A stretch of DNA of 64,000 nt from contig OX336397.1 of assembly GCA_946902985.2 (NCBI GenBank), forward strand, positions 190,096,813-190,160,812. The letters run 5' to 3'. A program made the translations under genes and the position numbers. A model generated the notes under the pieces. The model ran no database searches. It was not told the DNA's origin and saw nothing but the letters and a program-made list of their open reading frames with translations. Below, one piece after another: positions 10,905-20,440 of the stretch. Within the stretch, counting starts at the first letter, position 1; each line of letters begins with the position of its first letter. This DNA is from Meconema thalassinum. Taxonomy: Eukaryota; Arthropoda; Insecta; Orthoptera; Tettigoniidae.

Positions 10905-11907
10905 GGTGCCATGGTCTAAAAATGTGGGTGATAACTAAAATATTGGTATTATATTACTATCTAAGGTACTGGGGATCGAATTGGGTGGGCAGTTAACTAA
11001 TGTAACCCTATATGAATTATTTATTTTGTGGGCGTAGCAAATGTGGGGTCTCAAGTGGCTGATTACTTTTGAGGGGTGGCGTTACTGAAAGTGCCTCTAT
11101 TGGGGCGAGTCTGTGTGGGTATATAAACTCGACTGAACCTTTATCTAAAAAAAAATCCCAATTTTGGGTGGCGTTTGCTTGGCTAGCACGAGGTCTAGGG
11201 ATCTTTGCCGCGGAAATTCGTTGTTTGAATTCCCTTAGACGTTGCTTTAATACAACGTCGCGGTACTCCGGGCGTCCACCAATTTGTAAGGTTCCTGTGA
11301 GGGATGCCTCTACAAATAATAAATCTAGGGGATGAAATTAGTCTAAAATGGGGTTTAAGGTTGGCGAAAACTGTAAGAGGTAGGGAGTGTCTTAGGAATG
11401 GAGATCGACAGTGCGATCAGCCAGGAGAACTCCCCGTTGTACTGTTTGACGGGGTAGTTCTAGGTAAAGGGGTAGTTTACAAGAGCTATTAAGTTATAAT
11501 TCAAAGCGCGACGACTGCGCCACACGGTCTGCAGTGAGTCGTACGCACGCGAGTAAGTGGATAGCTCGCTGTGGTCAGCGCGGAGCAAGGACGCTCAGCT
11601 GACTACAAGCAGCAATTAAGCAAGTATGCAATAAGGCTACTTCTAAGTCCTACCTAAAGTGGAATCTATTAGGGTAGGAACTTACTAACTAAATAAATAA
11701 AAGAATGAGATCAGTGGCTTCTAGTATTTATGAGTTTAATGTGTATCTTTATCTGGAGATACACTGATAGAGCTAGCAGTTCAGGATAATAATTAATAAG
11801 AAATAAATACAGTCCAAGCACAGGTGGAGGTGAGTGTGTAGTGTAGTTGTGAGTGTGTAGATCGCTAAGACACTTACACGTCCAGTAGACAGCAGAGGTT
11901 CAACCCG
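10905..11907. other. Non-coding region before the right terminal repeat
   Basis: Frames at 11069-11335 and 11304-11492 have no recognisable domain. Near 11825-11865 GTGAGTGTGTAG occurs twice. The last bases before the right repeat are AGACAGCAGAGGTTCAACCC, which is not a clear polypurine tract. Confidence 0.35.
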
Positions 11908-12201
11908 TCGGTGCACTGAGTGAGGACTGAATGCTTGATGATCCCAGGCACTTGACCTTTGGGGTTCTTATACCTTTTGTGTGCTCGATCGGCGGAATCC
12001 TCACATTCCTACCGAGTCGTGCACCTCCCCCAGGTCATTGCCTGTACTACGAGGCTACTCGAGATCATGTATGTGCTAAATTGTTCTTCATGTAATTTAT
12101 AGGTGGTATTTTATAAGGTTTTTAGATCAGAAGTTTGTAGTTTTGGGATTTTGTAGATTTCACTTAGGGGATGGGGGTAGCGTACCCTAGGGGTACAACA
12201 A
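11908..12201. repeat. Right terminal direct repeat
   Basis: Second copy of the 294-bp repeat. The differences from the left copy are an A/G near the start, T/A after CTCGAG, GA/AAA before TTGTTC, and A/G in GATGRGGG. The same terminal hairpin is present. The sequence crossing the right boundary reads ACAACAATAAAG, so an AATAAA hexamer straddles the junction. Confidence 0.85.
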
Positions 12202-12314
12202 TAAAGTCTTTTAACAATTCATAAGTTACTGCCATCACTGCTAATGCTGAAATATGTCAAGTTGATGTATGCACGTAGAATTAGGAAACATTGGTGTATT
12301 AAGTGGAGATACAC

Positions 12315-12536
12315 TCACACACACTCACTCAGAAGGACACGAGGATACCACGCCGATCTCAAAAATGCCTCCACTGAACTCAGTTTCAGGCGAGTTCTTG
12401 TCACGTTCAGATGTCGACAAAGTTTGGAGATTTCATTTTTCCAGGAACTTCGTGGTCTTCCAACTGGTCTTTTTCCCCTTGGTTCTTCTTTAAAGATTTG
12501 TAAGACCATCCTTTCATCTCCCATCCTGCTTGGCAA
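12315..12536 (-). pseudogene. LINE reverse transcriptase C-terminal relic
   Basis: The minus-strand reading contains EPRGKRPVGRPRSSWKNEI, the GKRxxGRPRxxW signature found near the C-terminus of many insect non-LTR reverse transcriptases. The piece lacks the catalytic palm and endonuclease. A second minus frame (12407-12598) covers related text, so a frameshift is likely. It lies just outside the right end of the 12-kb element. Confidence 0.55.
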
Positions 12537-12870
12537 GGTGGGTGAGTGTTTATCGTGTTCGCTCCTGGCCGTGGTAAGTGATTTTGTAAAGGCGGCAAAA
12601 ATTACGACACCATGTCATACGATGTTGGCATGACAAAGAACCCATTTGAATTCAGTAGGCCGTGTTCATAATGGCAAAATCAATCTCGGGAGTTTCCGCC
12701 AACACAAAGTTCCTTATTTCTCTACTAGAAAGCGCTATAGTGTTGAAGGAGCTTAAACATCTAATCTCCTTGACTTTCATAGTGCTTCAAGGAACAACGA
12801 AATTCAACATGCAAGCTACCCTTTGAGTGTCAAATAACAAAGCTTCCACCCGTCATCCGAGGCCATACGA

Positions 12871-12896
12871 TATTATTATTATTATTTTTATTATCT
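12871..12896. repeat. (ATT)n microsatellite
   Basis: A run of ATT units with one T-rich interruption, beside the LINE relic at 12890-12965. Confidence 0.85.
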
Positions 12897-12965
12897 CCCA
12901 TCCATAGTAGATGACCAGCCCATTGAAGTCTTCTGGAGTTAATGATGTTCAATATTGGTGCTCGC
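12890..12965 (-). pseudogene. Short LINE relic with a GH motif
   Basis: Read on the minus strand it gives NSRRLQWAGHLLWMGD, matching the LxWxGHxxRM block that follows the reverse transcriptase thumb in many LINEs. Only about 25 residues survive. Confidence 0.5.
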
Positions 12966-13077
12966 TATGATAGAGAGTGTGTGTCTTTATTTGAACTTTC
13001 TTTCCAGCTTTGAGATGCAGGGTCAAAACATGGTCCAAATATTTTCCTATACACTTTATTCTTTTGGAGATACAAGA

Positions 13078-14300
13078 GAAATAATGTCTACTCTGAGATT
13101 TGCTGATGGCAACGTCATGGTAGCCCATTCACCAGAGGATTCCAATGAGTTTTTAAATGGAATGAATTCTGTCTTGAGGAAATAATTGACGGCTTCGGTG
13201 GCGAAGTTGGTAGTATGCTGAGCTTCTATGCCCAACATCGCGGGTTCAATCCCGGCTGAAGTCGTCGATTTTTAAGAGCGATATAAATCCCTGAGTATGC
13301 CTTCCTTTGTAGGGGATGTAAAGCCGGCGGGCTCATGTCACAGATGTATGGCATGTAAAAGAACATTTCACTAACTACAAATGTGTAAAGCTAAATTTAT
13401 TGGTTGGATTTGATTAAGGCTCTATTAAGTTCCGTTCACCGCATGGTGCCGGTTGCGGTGGTATCTACTAGCCAAGTTCGCAGCTAGGTATCATTGAAGG
13501 TAGCATTTGGTAGCAAAAGTAGGAACTACTTGAACTACTTGCAGTCCTTACCAGAACTACAGATAACACACACTGATACAGCCATCACAATTAACACACA
13601 AAGTACACAGGTTTACATGACCACGTCGCAGCCCCTAAACTGAGGAACCAATGAGGAAATAATTCATTATGAAAATTAATAAATGTATAAAAATATTGGA
13701 AAGCAGGCGAAAAAAATCAGAAACCCCTATGGACGCCAAATGGCAGGTGAAAAGCGAAAGGAAGTAGGAGACCTCTGTTACTTAGGAAGCAAATCGGATG
13801 AAGCAAACGGGATATAAAAAGTAGATTGGCTCAGGTAAGGAAAGCATTTCTACAGAAAAGGAATCTGTTGACATCGAATATAAATTTAGGTATTTGAAAG
13901 TCATTTTTGAAAGCCTTTGTCTGGAGCGTGATGCTCTGTGGAAGTGAAACTTGGACTGGTACAGGCGAATGATGAAGATCAGATGTGTAGATAAGGTAAG
14001 AAATGAAGAGGTATTAAGCCTAGTGGGCGATGAGAGATGTTTCTGGCGACTGCTAATGAAGAGAAGAGATAGGTTGGTAGGACACAAACTACGACACCCA
14101 GGAATAGCAAACTTAGTTTAGAAGGAAGGGTCGAGGACAAGAACTGTAGGGATAGACCAAGGTTAGAATATGTTAAACCGATTGCCTCGGATATAAGGTG
14201 TGGTAGCTATGTAGAGATGAAACAATTAGCTGAGGACAGGGAGGCATGGAGCGCTGCATCAAACCAGTCAAAACCCCGAAGACTAAAACAACAAACAGTA
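13078..14300 (+). pseudogene. RTE-type LINE 3' relic, split by a SINE
   Basis: The two parts 13078-13186 and 13665-14300 together match the C-terminal third of the RTE protein at 40384-43359. The first part reads STLRFADGNVMVAH, where FADD has become FADG, so the catalytic second Asp is lost. The second part carries many stops and frameshifts, including a missing stretch after ETWTGTGE. The 3' end reads AAACCAGTCAAAACCCCGAAGACTAAA, as in the other copies. The copy lies on the opposite strand to the intact RTE and is truncated at its 5' end. Confidence 0.85.
13188..13651 (+). mobile_element. tRNA-derived SINE with 13-bp target duplication
   Basis: The head is tRNA-like. A-box TGGCGAAGTTGG (13199-13210) fits TRGCNNAGNNGG exactly, and B-box GGTTCAATCCC (13243-13253) is near consensus. 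The flanks TGAGGAAATAATT at 13175-13187 and 13652-13664 are identical and form the target-site duplication. The insertion sits inside an RTE relic whose reading resumes on the far side. The 3' tail (ACACACACTGATACAGCCAT through GCCCCTAAACTGA) resembles those at 14698-14806 and 48520-48560. Confidence 0.85.
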
Positions 14301-14415
14301 GGATAAAATGCAACTGTATTATGGAAACCTAAGCTGTATTTTTATTGCTCAACTTTGAATTTATTTTCTGTAGGTTCCAACCCAGCCGACCACTGGCAGA
14401 AACAGTGTGATTTAT

Positions 14416-14423
14416 GTGGTTGG
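14416..14423. repeat. Left 8-bp target duplication of hAT-type element
   Basis: GTGGTTGG, identical to 18903-18910. Confidence 0.75.
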
Positions 14424-14514
14424 CAGTAGCGTAGCCTGGATCGGCCAATGGGGGGGTTATAGGTACTCAAGCCAAATTCTACAAGCATTTCGTCCCGCGC
14501 TCATCAAACGTGCA

Positions 14515-14810
14515 CCACGACCGCGAGGGCAGATTTGTTAAGTACGCATATCGAATGTTCGAATCCCGGTGCTGACAGCGGTTATCCTGAGTGTGTTTTT
14601 CCCCCGTGGTTTGCCACTCTCGCTACAGGAAATTGCCGGGATAATACCTTGCTCAAGTCCCGGAGCGTCTACTCCATCCCTGTTCCAGATACATTTACAC
14701 ACACCACTACAATCATCACAGCAATACATGTTGCCAGACAGCTTCAACACACTCCCAACTACACGGGGCTGATGACCAAGGTATCTCAAGCCCCTAAAAT
14801 GAATTAACAT
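14515..14810 (+). mobile_element. tRNA-derived SINE relic
   Basis: B-box GTTCGAATCCCGG lies at 14557-14569; the A-box is degraded. The 3' part, with ACACACCACTACAATCATCA, CAGCAATACATG and GGGGCTGATGACC then GCCCCTAAA, is shared with other SINEs in the window. Confidence 0.65.
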
Positions 14811-14830
14811 GAACTCTACAAGTATTTCCA

Positions 14831-17460
14831 TTTCTCTATGAGATATTATTACACAAGAAAAGTTTCAGGTATTTTGATCCCGAATTTTTCGAGTAATACA
14901 ATATGCTCAAAAGACAAAAACAAATCAGTTCTTTAAAAATTCAAGTTAATTTTTGACTAAAATGTCTCACCTCAATGGTAATTCTAGAACATTCCTGTTC
15001 CCCTGACAGGAACAAAATAAACTCAAATATATCTGTGCTACTAACATGAAGACTACGTATCTCTCAACAAGAAAAATTATTTAAAGAGGTCTCAGCAAAA
15101 GTGGGCATGTCCTCTCACGATGTATCATGTTGATTTATGACTAATTCAATACCGGTAGGCTACTCATTTCCATGTTTATACAGTTTTTTCAACAAGGTCC
15201 TGTGCTCTATATTGCAAATAGCCCTGAATGCCTAAACTATCATTTTCGAAGATTTTTTCACCTACCAAGGTCTTTCTTACCTCACAAATGCTACATGCAG
15301 CAGGAGAAAGGTTTAATTGCTTACACTACTCAGGCTACAAATTTCACTCATTCGTAACTGGAGATAACCGGAATTCGGGGAATTGCTGGACATATATTTA
15401 CGTAATATGAATCAACTCGGCTGACGCTTATCTCATGCTCAAGATGTTAATAATGATTCCAAAATTAGTGCCAATGTGCCCATAGAATTTTCTAAGTCTT
15501 TATTAAATCGCGTTATTTTTAATACAAACTAGATTAATTTAAATAAAACTTCTCTCCGCCAAGAAAAGAAAAAAGCTAATATTGTCCCGCTCTGTGGGAT
15601 TTAAAATTATTTGGCGCTAGTCTCAGTTTGAAATTAGCTATAAGTTATTTCGCGAGGGAAAAGTTAGATGGGCAACCCTGGGAGGATGGAGTTGAATTAC
15701 CACAGTCTAAAATACACAGTTACGAAGCTCGTTGCGCTACGAATTTGCATCCTCTTTGTAGGTGAAGCGACTCTAGCGCTCACGGCGGCCAGCAAGTCGG
15801 CAACTGCCTTGAGCACGTTATTCGCGGGACAGGTGATTTCACTTTTGCAAGGGTTTTTTGAACCTTAACTCACCTGAGTGATTATTTCCATTGTAAACAT
15901 GTCACATTAAATCACCAACTACTACAGAAAAAGCCACAATATCGATATACTGTACACTTTTAATTCATAGAAACATAAAAAGAATGCTTTGTTTTTATTA
16001 GTTCAGTCCTCTATAAGTATCCCTAGGTACAGTTGTATGACGTATTTAATGAGCCTTGCGTAGAATTCATAGTCCATACTAGTTATAAATTAATGTATTT
16101 GTTTTAATGATAGTCGCTGGCATCTCTACATAAAACCAAGTCCACGATTCCTGGATGTAACGGGTAATATTTAAATCCACTGAATGGATATTGATGCGGT
16201 TTTCACCATTCGGTAAAGAATTTCTCGAGGAAGGTTTCTGTAGGAAAACATTCATTTATGACCAAAGGAAGACGAGCAGTAACGATTTCAGTGAATCGTG
16301 TCGAAGGAAAATCTGTTGTCCGTGCGCCTTTAAAGCTTACGCTGGGTAAACCATTAAAAATATCCATATACTATGAATGTAAGAATTGGTCAGCATAAAA
16401 AGTTCTACAAGGAAGTCCGCGACAGCATTTCTTTTTCTTTAATATATTGCCAAGTGATTTTATGTTTTAATTTCTTCCAACAATCTCCATTCAGTGGAAA
16501 TTTAAATTACTAGCTTCGGAGCGAGTTTACGAGCTAGTGAGCGAGCTTATCACCCCAGCTTCGGCCAGCATTAACTGTCGAGTCGTGTCGAATTAACACT
16601 TCAGAGAAGAGTAGACTATACGTAATTGGAGTTTCGCTGTTCACCTCGGCTTTCCTGAATTGTGTCCGGGACCTACCGTCCGTGCGCCTTTTAAGCTTAC
16701 GCTGAGTGACCCCTTTAAGATACCAGGCGAAGCTGGGGCGGGTTGATAGTATGGGTATAATATAATATCAAATTCTTAACCATATCAAAAGCTACTTATT
16801 CCGTTAACATTATAGTTAATTAGTAAAAATACCAGTGTGATTTGTCAAACGAAAAGTATAAAAAGATCTTAAGATCTTAAATGGCTAAATTGTAGGCACT
16901 TCCTATTTTTTCTGTGAGTTTGAAACCTTTCATTCCTGAATTTGACAAAATAATACAATGCCAATTTTACAAGATATCGGCAAGAACAATTGTGTACCGT
17001 ACCTTCACAGCAGCCATGTGGGAGACCAGGTATTTTATAAGAGAATTAACAAACAGTGTACCACATATAAGTTTGTGAGCATTATCCTGACGACATAAAT
17101 TGGCTTGTTTCCAACGGATTCGAGAATAAGTTTATATTATTGTGCAAAATCTGTATTCATTAAATCAGCTCTCTGACTATTAAATAGCCATTTTCTGCAT
17201 CTGAAAATTAAAACTTCGGCACGCGTTTGAGATGACATCTTTTACGTTTACTTAGCCTATCGTATGTCTTAATTTTCAAAATCCATAGATATTTATATTT
17301 GATTTTAAGCTAATGGCCATAGCAGCGCATTTCACATGAACGCCCGTTGGTTCCCCAATTTCAATGTCAAGTAGTTCCAACTTAAGTTACGAGACGCCAC
17401 TGTCACTGAAACCCTACTGCGTACGTTTGAAGTTGATAGAGCGTGTCCAACCCAATAGCC
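14831..17460. other. Unrecognised interior of the hAT-type element
   Basis: No gene is visible. A phrase of about 28 bp (CCGTCCGTGCGCCTTTTAAG followed by CTTACGCTGRGT) occurs near 16318 and 16676. Short frames at 15172-15410 and 15668-15868 show no domain. Confidence 0.35.
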
Positions 17461-17461
17461 T

Positions 17462-17615
17462 ACACATTTTGGCTACTCACTACCAATAATTGTAGTTGTA
17501 AGTTCCTTTATGTGCCATAAATCTATAACATGGGCCCGACGACTTCCACTGGGTTTGAACCCGCGAACTTGGACATAGCAGTTCAGCATGCCACCGATTA
17601 CGCCACTAAAGCCAT
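17462..17615 (-). mobile_element. tRNA-derived SINE, same family as 13188-13651
   Basis: On the minus strand the head reads GGCTTTAGTGGCGTAATCGG, then B-box GGTTCAAACCC and GGAAGTCGTCGG. The text after it (GCCCATGTTATAGATTTATG, GCACATAAA) matches the body of the SINE at 13188. Confidence 0.7.
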
Positions 17616-17654
17616 GCATAGATATCCTACCACGACATGCTTCTGATTTATAAC

Positions 17655-17870
17655 CGACTGGCTCCGTGGCTCAGCGGTAACGTTCTCGCCTGCTGTGGCC
17701 AAGGTTGTAGGATCTAATCCTGGCGCAGTTAGCTGGCATTTAATGGTGCATAAATGCGAGGGAACCGTGTTTGTAGATTTACTGGCGCGTTAAAGATCCC
17801 CTTCCGGCACCCAGGTGTCTCTAAAAGCCACAGTAGTTCAAAGTGACCTAAACCAATAACATTATTATTG
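17655..17870 (+). mobile_element. tRNA-derived SINE, second family
   Basis: A-box TGGCTCAGCGG (17667-17677) and a B-box-like AGGATCTAATCC (17709-17720). The body includes TGTAGATTTACTGGCGCGTT and TTCCGGCACCCAGGTGTCTC, a type of SINE body I associate with orthopteroid insects (memory, not checked). Confidence 0.7.
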
Positions 17871-17984
17871 ATTTATAACCAGTTAAAGACCTAGTTCCGT
17901 TGTTTGATTGAAAAGCTTTATAACACTTTTTACTGCATATCCCAATTAATTGTGATCGCCGGAGCCAATCAGGCTCATTTTGGT

Positions 17985-18128
17985 TTTGGCCAGGGTATTA
18001 AGGCCGGATGCCATTTCTGACGCCACGTAATTCTTCAGGTGAAAATTCCACCCCACTGTCACCGGGATTGGAACTCCGGCCGTCCGGGTGATTGACGAGC
18101 AGCTAAGCCACTGCACCATCACGCTCCC
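17985..18128 (-). mobile_element. tRNA-derived SINE, third family
   Basis: On the minus strand: TGCAGTGGCTTAGCTGCTCG as A-box region and GGAGTTCCAATCCCGG as B-box region. The body GGAATTTTCACCTGAAGAAT follows. It does not match the other SINE heads in detail. Confidence 0.6.
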
Positions 18129-18235
18129 CTTGAAAAGCTTTATAATACTAGCCTAAAATCCATAGCTCAAATCTTACCTTTTAGGGTCCTTTGGAAACTC
18201 GGGTGTCGTCTTGCTATTTTAACAGTCTGACTTCC

Positions 18236-18484
18236 CAGTCGGTCAACACGAATACACCCAATTAATTAATTATTTAGACAATTAATTTCCCTGTGTAATT
18301 CATAATACAATAATTATTTATACATTTAATAAAACGCTTCTCAAACATCCCCCCGCCCTTTATGTGAGAAGCGTTTTATTAAGTGTATAAACGATTCATG
18401 TATTTTTTATTTCAGGCATTAGGAGATAAATTGTCACTGCCCACCTAATCTGATTGGGTACCATACACTCGTGTTGACCGACTG
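18236..18484. mobile_element. Palindromic MITE-like element
   Basis: The outer ends are perfect 15-bp inverted repeats (CAGTCGGTCAACACG at 18236 and its complement ending at 18484). A second inner palindrome has 27-bp arms (18317-18343 and 18365-18391, one mismatch) around a 21-base loop with a C-run. No target duplication is evident next to the outer ends, so the boundaries are tentative. Confidence 0.55.
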
Positions 18485-18902
18485 AAAAGCGATCATATAG
18501 GTTACTTACCAACACTGAAATATTGCTTCTAATATTAGATCTGTTTATTGAAGTGCACATCTCCTGTTGTAAAGCACTTGTTAAATTAAAGATATAACCT
18601 TTTCACAATGCTCACATACAGTAAATCCAGCAACAATAACATACACCGAGATAGCGCAGTAGGCACATTCCTGTTGGCTGCATGAGATCATTATTGTCCG
18701 GCGGTAGAAAAATATGAGCCAAGCTTCACGATCCGTAGGTCGACTGTGGTTATACGTTGTCATGAAGACGTGTGTAGCCACAAATGGGGACCCGGGCCGA
18801 GAGGCGACAACAGTACATCACCATAGACACAAATCACAACCTGCTGATTTTCCAATGGGGGGGTTCTAACCCCCCCCCCCCCCCCCCTTTGCTACGCCAC
18901 TG

Positions 18903-18910
18903 GTGGTTGG
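18903..18910. repeat. Right 8-bp target duplication of hAT-type element
   Basis: GTGGTTGG, identical to 14416-14423. Confidence 0.75.
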
Positions 18911-18959
18911 TATCAAGTTACGTAGTGGTTCATGACGTATCACTCCCTCATAACTTTTC

Positions 18960-19640
18960 TAAAGTACACCTGTCGTAATGGTCAGAAATAAATCTGGAGA
19001 TGATGTAGTAATAGATATTATTATTGATCTGGTTCCTCTACCCTCGCATGTGTATTTGTGAACATCCTTATGTTTCGAGAATGAGTTTGCTGCAGATAAA
19101 CCTATACTAGCACAGAAGTCCAATATACATTTTCCATTGGCGTTCACATCCCTATCCTCACCCCACTTACCCATTACCATCTCATACCCCACAGTTCTAT
19201 TTCCTACCCTAGCAATTATGTCCCCCATCAGCACTACGCCATCCTTATTGTTAACTCTCACTACCACATCTCTCAGTGCGTCATAAAATCCGTCTACTTC
19301 GTCCCAATCTGTCCCTTCACATGGAGCATACATTGAAACAATCCTGATATTTCTAAATCTATCCACATTAATCGTTCATGTACATACCAGACAGCAACTA
19401 TGTTACGCTCCAAGGTGTTCTTGACATACTGCCCTACTCAATACTTTACCCTGCCTCGTTTCACACCTGACAGGTACATCTTGTAATCTCCTACTTCCTC
19501 CTCACTAGCTCCCCTTATCTGAACTTCACGAAGCCCTAGAATATCAAATCCCATTCTAATTGCTGACTCAGCTATTCTACTTTTTTCCATAACCACCCTC
19601 AATATTAATTGTACCTCATCGAATACCAGTTCGATTGCCT
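18960..19640 (-). pseudogene. LINE endonuclease-domain relic
   Basis: The minus-strand reading at 18959-19366 includes IRIVSMYAPCEGTDWDEVDG and VVLMGDIIARVGN, the strand and GDxNAxxG block of an APE-type LINE endonuclease. The catalytic Asn of GDFNARVG is replaced by Ile. Upstream on the same strand (to about 19640) further fragments such as MGFDILGLREVQIRGAS give the earlier part of the domain across a stop. No reverse transcriptase follows, so the copy is truncated or interrupted at 18960. Confidence 0.7.
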
Positions 19641-20440
19641 GTTCGTTTCCAAGGAGTCCATGGACTCCATCACTCCCATAGGTCCGAGGCTAGCACATGA
19701 CATTTTCAGCAGGTTTAGGAAGTCCAACTGAAGCAGGTTGCTAGGCTTAGCCTACTTACACATGGCCCAACGAGTTGGGTAGTCCTAGCCGCCTGAGTGG
19801 AAGGCCACGAATCAGAATATGTCCAAGATGCCCACTCCTATTCCATGGTAACTGGTACGGTATCTTGAATGTCAGGACCGCTTACTAGGCCACAACTCAG
19901 AATATATAGGCAGGACCGACGAGAGGCCGGTTTAGGGGGTGCGACAGCACCGGGGCCCAGAGCCCCGAAGGGGCCCGGCCTGGGCCCAAAGATGTAATGT
20001 AAATGTTTGTGGTTGGTACAGAATTCTAGGCCTGCCTCATCCAGTTCCATCCGGAAAACTGGAAATGTATATGGCTATTAAATTAGCTAGATATTTTATT
20101 TATACCTTACAAATCACAAAACAAACTTAAGTTGATGTTGACAACGCTGCACAACAATCTATGAAGTGCGTGCGCGAGGATTCCCGCACCGAGGAAGGGT
20201 TTTCCCCGCTGTCCACGCACTGGCCGCACTGTGCTGCGTAAATAATGCATTGTCACCCACTGTCAGTCGATTGTCTAATCCAATAGTAATACGTTGTATT
20301 AGTGATTCGCCACGGTGTGTGATTTGTAAACGTCAGTTTTAATGGCGTCGGTGTGTAATATTGTTCGATTACGGATAACAATTTAGAATGCGTATAGTGT
20401 GTTTTAGTGAAACTTACTATGAGTTGCAATTACAAACACA
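19641..20440. other. Region between LINE relic and hAT transposase
   Basis: The 5' part may be LINE leader sequence. At 19930-19990 there is a GC-rich tract with GGGGCCC repeats (CAGCACCGGGGCCCAGAGCC), possibly the left end of the hAT element downstream, although no matching right end was confirmed. No gene is seen. Confidence 0.3.

Larger units (their letters stand above)
5..12201. mobile_element. 12.2-kb non-coding element bounded by long direct repeats (LARD-like)
   Basis: Two direct repeats of about 294 bp (5-298 and 11908-12201) enclose about 11.6 kb. By eye they differ at four substitutions and one single-base indel, so a recent duplication by reverse transcription, as for LTRs, is the simplest reading. 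Outside the repeats the flanks differ at once. The interior shows no Gag, protease, reverse transcriptase, integrase, transposase or helicase motif in any frame. It is built of minisatellites and T/G-rich plus-strand sequence. This fits a large retrotransposon derivative moved by proteins from elsewhere. Doubts: the ends are not clean TG..CA, no convincing primer-binding site or polypurine tract is visible, and the only four flanking bases on the left (TGAG) do not match those on the right (TAAA). Two independent copies of a dispersed repeat cannot be excluded. Confidence 0.6.
14424..18902. mobile_element. 4.5-kb hAT-type element lacking a transposase
   Basis: The left end is CAGTAGCGTAGC and the right end, read inward, is CAGTGGCGTAGC (11 of 12 match). 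Both ends are followed by a G-run in the same orientation (GGCCAATGGGGGGG, and a long G tract). An exact 8-bp duplication, GTGGTTGG, flanks the pair, as hAT elements produce. CAGTGGCGTAG is a familiar hAT terminus. No transposase frame is visible inside. The interior holds four SINEs, a palindromic element and unrecognised DNA, so this is a non-autonomous or decayed copy that collected later insertions. Confidence 0.7.

Noticed and set aside
11890..11912. tRNA-like B-box (GAGGTTCAACCC) at the right repeat boundary
   Set aside because: No A-box lies at the proper distance upstream, so neither a tRNA nor a SINE can be supported.
1..12205. Canonical LTR retrotransposon
   Set aside because: There is no TG..CA at the repeat ends in register, no clear primer-binding site or polypurine tract, and no pol. 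I therefore call it LARD-like rather than an ordinary LTR element.
13188..13262. Functional tRNA gene
   Set aside because: A- and B-boxes are good but the arms do not pair as a full cloverleaf, and the sequence continues into a SINE body with target duplications.
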